Assembly (NCBI GenBank): GCA_015680685.1
Contig: MNCI01027020.1
Location: forward strand, 180,908-232,859
Length of the DNA: 51,952 nt
From: Gnetum montanum
Taxonomy: Eukaryota > Streptophyta > Gnetopsida > Gnetales > Gnetaceae
Direction of reading: 5' to 3'
Below the pieces are notes generated by a model. It was not told the DNA's origin and ran no database searches. It worked only from the letters and a program-made list of their open reading frames with translations. The position numbers were made by a program, and so were the translations under genes. Positions 49,194-51,952 of this stretch are shown here, piece after piece. Position 1 is the stretch's first letter, and every line of letters starts with the position of its first letter.

Positions 49194-50239
49194 TGAAGAT
49201 TAAGAACTTAGAAGGGGGATTGAACAAGTTTCATTAATCAAAATCAAAACCACAAATAAATGTACATGTTTTCTCAACTTGGATATGTCCATACTTTAAG
49301 GGTAGAATCATTACACACCTCTAGATTTCATTTCTTCAAAAATGTGGTTTCAGGGACACCACAACCTTCACAAAGTTTAAGCTCTGCAAGGGATGTTTTC
49401 ACAAAAAACTACACCTGACCCTACAAGGTTCCAATAGGCTCAAAATGTGGTTCAAGGATCCCACAACCTATATAATAACTTGAGCTCTACACAAGATGTT
49501 TTCTCTCAAGAAACACATCCAACCCCTCAAGGTCCAAATAAGCTTAAGATATGTCTTCTCACAAGAGTTTCATCAACCTTATAGGGCTTACAAATTGAGA
49601 AAATAAATATTAAGAAGAGAATATATTCAAATTACATATTCCTTGGTTTATAATTTTAATGAATATAATGCAACTTTCATAGAAAGATAATTGAAGTATC
49701 AATAATTTTACTTGATGTATATAATGATGGGAATTTTTATGTGGACAATGCTTATCCTTTTCATAGAGACATTGTCTCTTTTATAGTCTCTGTCCATGTC
49801 AAATGGCCATTGGAGTTCATACAATAATTAGAAAATGGCTAGTTGACACATCTCAAATGAACCTGAGACATCTTGTTGACTTTATGCTACTTGCAGGTGG
49901 GACATCTCACTTTAATTGGAATGTCTTAGCTTCAATTGAGTTGTCTGCAGTTTTTTAGGATGTTTTATTTGAGATCTAGGCCTTTCAATAGGGACATATG
50001 TTGTTTCTCTACAAAATCTTAATAGATACCAAAACATATTCTTTTGACTTCTAGCCATTGTACATCCCTATGACATATTTCAAGTTCTTGAAATATTGGT
50101 TGAGACTTTGTTACTTCAAAATGATAACTCAGCTATCATCTTGATCCTAACATGCTCTTGTCAAGCTCTTATCTTTTCTAAGTCCTATAAGATTTTACAA
50201 GTACATTTTCCAAGGTTTTAACATACCAAAAGGTTAACA
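49194..50239 (-). repeat. 5' LTR of E
   Basis: Minus strand TGTTAACCTTTTGG to '...CTTAATCTTCA', 1046 bases, homologous to 40325-41421. Confidence 0.88.
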
Positions 50240-50244
50240 ACCAT
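50240..50244. repeat. Target site duplication of E, right copy
   Basis: ACCAT, against GCCAT at 40320-40324. Confidence 0.65.
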
Positions 50245-51100
50245 GATACATGGCAGGATTATTCTTGAGTTTTCTAAAGTGTGGATGCTTATTTCTAAAT
50301 ATATCATAATATTCAAGAGGTCATCACTTCCCATTATCATAGAAAGAAGTCTAAAAACCAATGGTAATAGTAGGATGTAAACCTGAAAAGCCACCACTCA
50401 AATTCATTTCACTAGTCTCATTGGATCCACCGCAAAACTTGTTGTTATTCTAATGTGCATGAACTCTATTCTTCTCCTACTTTTAGGGATTGAAATTAAC
50501 CACCAAACTAGCCACAAATGCAAGGACTTCTTCATATTATTAGATCTTTTGAGTTTTGATTTTCTAATGGACCTATGATTCTAGAAAATTAAAGGGGAGG
50601 TAGAATCTTGTTTTAACATCCATCATAGGAATTTATGATATTAATTCCTAATATTCCTTGAGGTAATCCTCTATTTCTAAAGTTTTCTAGAGTTCATTTA
50701 ACTTCATCCAAGCTTTTTCAATGGAAGTGCCTAGACCAAAGTTTTCTATCAGCTTAGTCTTAAGATCTTCTTATGTCTCAACTATCTAGCAAGCATTTCT
50801 TGATTTCATCTCTTAGATTATGGTGAGCCCCATGTTTTTATACCTCCTACTAAAAATTAAAAAGGAATACTAACTTTCATTTCTTTATAATATTCATTCA
50901 TTTTGAGGAAGTAGATCATCTCAAAGATGAAGGTATCTAAGAGATTATCATCTCGATCACCCATATAGACCTTGGATTATTTATCTTCGAATTTATGTGT
51001 TGGCTAGCTAAAGCTAAATGCACTCACCTTTGCTTGGACAACTAATTGTTCCTTGAGATTCTCCACCTATGCCTTAAGGATCATCATCCATTATAGGATG
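50245..51100 (-). pseudogene. Element D gag remnant
   Basis: On the minus strand a broken frame near 50790-50640 reads LKTKLIENFGLGTSIEKAWM and then KTLEIEDYLKEY, which fits the Retrotrans_gag pattern of a short Leu-rich helix followed by 'sVxeYxxxF'. Upstream (about 50960) is a possible N-terminal part with many stops. The block lies on the same strand and on the correct side to be the gag of D, cut off by E. Confidence 0.55.
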
Positions 51101-51472
51101 TCTCTTATAAATATTTGAATTTCATTAATGACATCCTTCATCTTCTCAACCTAGTTCTATAGTACAAAATTTTGAGCTAATGATAGCTTGTGTTTAACTT
51201 TCAAGTCAAGTTTTCAAATAGAAGAAATCTCAAAATCCAAAGCATCTTCATCAGATCCTTTATGTAAACATAATAATGTTGAAAAGAAAATAGATCAACA
51301 TTATCACTATTTAGAATGTGATGTGTTATTACAGATTGACACCAATAAAGCGAATGAAGAGAAAGAAAAAAATAATAAAAAAATGGTTTCTCCTAAGGAT
51401 AAATTTGGTCCCGAACATAAATCTCTTCTAAAAGATAATGAAAAAACAAGAGAATTTATATGTTGATGAGTG
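51101..51472. other. Unassigned stretch right of D gag
   Basis: A plus-strand frame at 51188-51466 (92 codons, Lys/Glu/Asn-rich, e.g. NEEKEKNNKK) is open, but has no recognisable domain and is probably chance in purine-rich DNA. No PBS was found for D here. Confidence 0.35.
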
Positions 51473-51952
51473 GCGAGATACCCCTATACTAAACCATATG
51501 AATATGAGCATTCTCATGCATGATCTAGTCAAACTCTGCAGATGGACTAGTTGTGGAACCTAGATCGTTAACCTTAGGTCGTAGTTCGTTGTCTTCCCAC
51601 CTTGACTAGTATTATATTTTTCATGTATGGTTTATTCTAGGATGAGGAGTATGATGGGTTTCTACTCTAATGCTACTCCTGAGGGCAATGGAAAGTAATA
51701 TTATCTAAGCTAAGAGAGAAAGGGTAAAAGAATCTAATCTAGCCTAAGTGCGATGAGCATCCATTCCTTGATCATCCATACACATCTTGGAATTCGTGCA
51801 TGACTACCACTGGGATTACCAAGCAGAAATCCTAGGTACACCATTGGGTTACCAAGTAGTCACACTTAAATGCTTGTAATCAAGTTGTGCTCATTCCACA
51901 TTTCTAGGAGTTTAAGGGTGAGAGATCATTAACTAGGAATGTAGTAAATAAA
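51473..51952 (-). repeat. LTR-like sequence, right arm of an inverted pair
   Basis: Reverse-complement match to about 35800-36351. Its 3' end (CTCATCA) is at 51473 and it runs off the window. The orientation would suit a 5' LTR of D, but no PBS follows and the left arm has the opposite orientation. Confidence 0.6.

Larger units (their letters stand above)
40325..50239 (-). mobile_element. Element E: copia-type LTR element, probably non-autonomous, nested in D
   Basis: Two LTRs of about 1.05-1.1 kb, both TG...CA, an initiator-Met-type PBS, a copia gag, one further sense ORF, a purine tract (AAAAAGGAGGAGAT) and a 5-bp target duplication. No copia integrase, RT or RNase H could be recognised in the roughly 4 kb left after removing the inserted segment F. 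E lies between gag and protease of D, so it is younger than D. Confidence 0.8.
36352..51100 (-). mobile_element. Element D: chromovirus (Ty3), split by element E
   Basis: On the minus strand, gag lies at 51100-50245, then element E is inserted, and PR, RT, RNase H, integrase and a chromodomain follow from 40324 to 36740. The order and the terminal chromodomain identify a chromovirus. No convincing LTR, PBS or PPT was found. The outer borders are guesses. Confidence 0.75.

Noticed and set aside
51473-51952. 5' LTR of chromovirus D
   Set aside because: Orientation fits, but there is no primer binding site and the matching copy on the left is inverted.
1-51952. tRNA, rRNA or other structural RNA genes
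   Set aside because: No such gene was recognised on either strand by eye; a covariance-model scan was not possible.

Overview
The window is plant nuclear repeat DNA. It is AT-rich and holds no intact host gene, rRNA or tRNA that I can recognise. Almost all of it is old, nested LTR retrotransposons riddled with in-frame stops and frameshifts. Long LTRs, a Ty3 lineage with two RNase H domains (Tat/Ogre type), a chromovirus and a Ty1/copia element, all heavily decayed, suggest a seed plant with a very large genome, possibly a gymnosperm. The host is inference only.

Layout. 1-1450: slightly more GC-rich flank, unexplained. 1450-12255 (+): element A, a Tat-type Ty3 element without its 5' LTR, gag and protease (PR). 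12256-~17055 (-): element C, the 5' LTR, gag and PR of a relative, head-on to A. ~17056-35729 (+): element B, the most complete copy, running LTR, PBS, gag-PR, antisense gene, RT-RH-aRH-INT, second antisense ORF, PPT, LTR. ~35800-36351 and 51473-51952: an LTR-like sequence present twice in inverted orientation. Between them, on the minus strand, lies chromovirus D (gag on the right, PR to chromodomain on the left). D is split by a copia-type element E (40325-50239, 5-bp target duplication with one mismatch). E is itself interrupted by a segment (about 44.0-47.75 kb) that ends in an LTR-like, TATA-bearing stretch.

The most unusual object is the A/B family. Between PR and RT, on the strand opposite gag-pol, both copies carry a multi-exon gene. 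It has its own TATA box, matching splice sites and an alignable protein, even though the copies are very diverged. A consensus 3' splice site on the sense strand sits just before the RT exon in both copies, so in a sense transcript the antisense gene would lie inside an Ogre-like intron. A second, shorter antisense ORF lies between integrase and the 3' LTR in both copies. About 30-bp repeats built around 'gaccttaaactagca' mark the module boundaries (after PR, before RT, after INT). Palindromic 'gctatgctacac' type modules fill the LTR U3 regions and recur in introns of the antisense gene. Several in-frame stops fall at exactly the same residues in A and B, mostly where related proteins have glutamine.

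All gene calls are pseudogenes or domain remnants. Approximate boundaries are marked as such. Similarities were found by eye and by recall of family motifs, without database searches.
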